NCBI GenBank assembly: GCA_027049035.1
Contig: JALTVI010000107.1
Location: 206,889-270,888 of the forward strand
Length of the DNA stretch: 64,000 nt
Direction of reading: 5' to 3'
From: Sulfurovum sp.
GTDB lineage: Bacteria; Campylobacterota; Campylobacteria; Campylobacterales; Sulfurovaceae
This document shows positions 63,591 through 64,000 of this stretch, piece by piece (the stretch's first letter is position 1; each line of letters starts with the position of its first letter). Position numbers and translations under genes: made by a program. The notes under the pieces were generated by a model that saw only the letters and a list, made by a program, of their open reading frames with translations, ran no database searches and was not told where the DNA came from.

Positions 63591-64000
63591 ATGACACAAC
63601 CGTTACTGATCGAGATAGGGGTAGAGGAACTGCCCGCCATTCCGCTGCTCAAGATTGTTAAGAATATTGAAAATGCCTGGAAGAAGATTCTGGAAGAGTA
63701 CAGACTTGAGAGCGATTTCACTTTTCTCTACACGCCAAGACGCCTGGTGCTGATGCACGATGCAATGCCTGCCAAGCAGGAAGACAGTATCGTAGAACTG
63801 ATGGGACCTCCAGTTGCAGCAGCATTCAAGGACGGTGAGCCGACACCTGCCGCACTTGGATTTGCCAGAAAATGTGGTGTGGATGTGAGTGAACTGGGGC
63901 GGGCCCAAAAAGGCAAAAGCGAAGTGCTTTACTTCAAAAAAGAGGAGAAGGGCGAAGCAACCGACGCTTTGCTTGAAGATATGATCCAGAAGTGGATCGC
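63591..64000 (+). CDS. glyS: Glycyl-tRNA synthetase beta subunit (5' part)
   Basis: The reading frame starts at ATG 63591 and runs off the window after 136 codons. TQPLLIEIGVEELPAIPLLK, TPRRLVLMHDAM, LMGPPVAAAFKDGEPTPAA and GFARKCGVD are typical of the GlyS N-terminus. ATG 63591 is preferred to an in-frame ATG at 63582 because CGAGG lies at a normal distance only from the former. The alpha subunit gene glyQ is not visible here. Confidence 0.93.
   Translation, partial: MTQPLLIEIGVEELPAIPLLKIVKNIENAWKKILEEYRLESDFTFLYTPRRLVLMHDAMPAKQEDSIVELMGPPVAAAFKDGEPTPAALGFARKCGVDVSELGRAQKGKSEVLYFKKEEKGEATDALLEDMIQKWI

Overview
The window reads as a chromosomal segment of a Campylobacterota (epsilonproteobacterial) bacterium, most like the Sulfurovum/Sulfurimonas group. 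The grounds are gene order and protein style: obgE-proB-fmt-birA-parA-parB-atpF'-atpF-atpH-atpA-atpG-atpD-atpC followed by tolQ/R/A, ATP synthase subunits b and b' with the a and c subunits elsewhere, a long trmB, one rpoZ-rel/spoT pair, and compact, often overlapping genes with frequent TTG/GTG starts. No rRNA, tRNA, CRISPR array, prophage or insertion sequence was recognised. Most genes lie on the + strand.

Layout. 1-991: debris of toxin-antitoxin modules, including a truncated ParE toxin. 992-5474: methionine genes metY and metX around a 17-copy heptamer repeat, then xseB, a nitrilase-like protein lacking catalytic residues, and a ThiF/MoeB-like protein. 5565-6985: lipoprotein, RidA, rplU-rpmA. 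7000-10030: an island led by a c-di-GMP-I (GEMM) riboswitch and encoding a secreted Asp-rich protein with thrombospondin-3-like repeats plus lipoproteins. 10160-22865: the conserved obgE-to-tolA block. 22900-27100: a second island with an alpha carbonic anhydrase, a second c-di-GMP-I riboswitch driving a beta-barrel/lipoprotein/coiled-coil operon, and an AmrB (MEMO) gene. 27262-30359: tolB-pal-cpoB and an L,D-transpeptidase. 30363-33024: proC, proA, slyD. 33153-36150: two paralogous proteins built from degenerate histidine-kinase ATPase and receiver domains (one also with an Hpt-like domain lacking its His), flanking a membrane-anchored Mrr-like nuclease and a rubredoxin. 36207-38748: fabD, mtnN, a REPIN-like repeat, a ttcA-like gene. 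38752-40172: toxin-antitoxin island (Phd/PIN and MntA/HepT). 40156-52669: RluD-type synthase, trmB, ftsE-ftsX-envC, pyrH, rpoZ-rel, tyrS, a flavin oxidoreductase and two tandem cell-wall amidases. 52731-58243: ppa, YtfJ-like, MFS, CinA-like, AraC-like, accC. 58265-64000: rpoD (minus), leuD-leuB, purU, trmL, a 43-residue membrane protein and the start of glyS.

How it fits together. The window carries much of the envelope-constriction machinery: FtsEX with an EnvC-like activator and two amidases, and the full Tol-Pal set. The two riboswitch-led islands each sit at a break in a normally contiguous housekeeping block and encode exported, acidic, probably calcium-binding proteins; together they look like a c-di-GMP-controlled surface programme. 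The other candidate for something undescribed is the tandem pseudo-phosphorelay pair at 33-36 kb. Short intergenic tandem repeats of exactly 7 bp but unrelated sequence recur after several stop codons.
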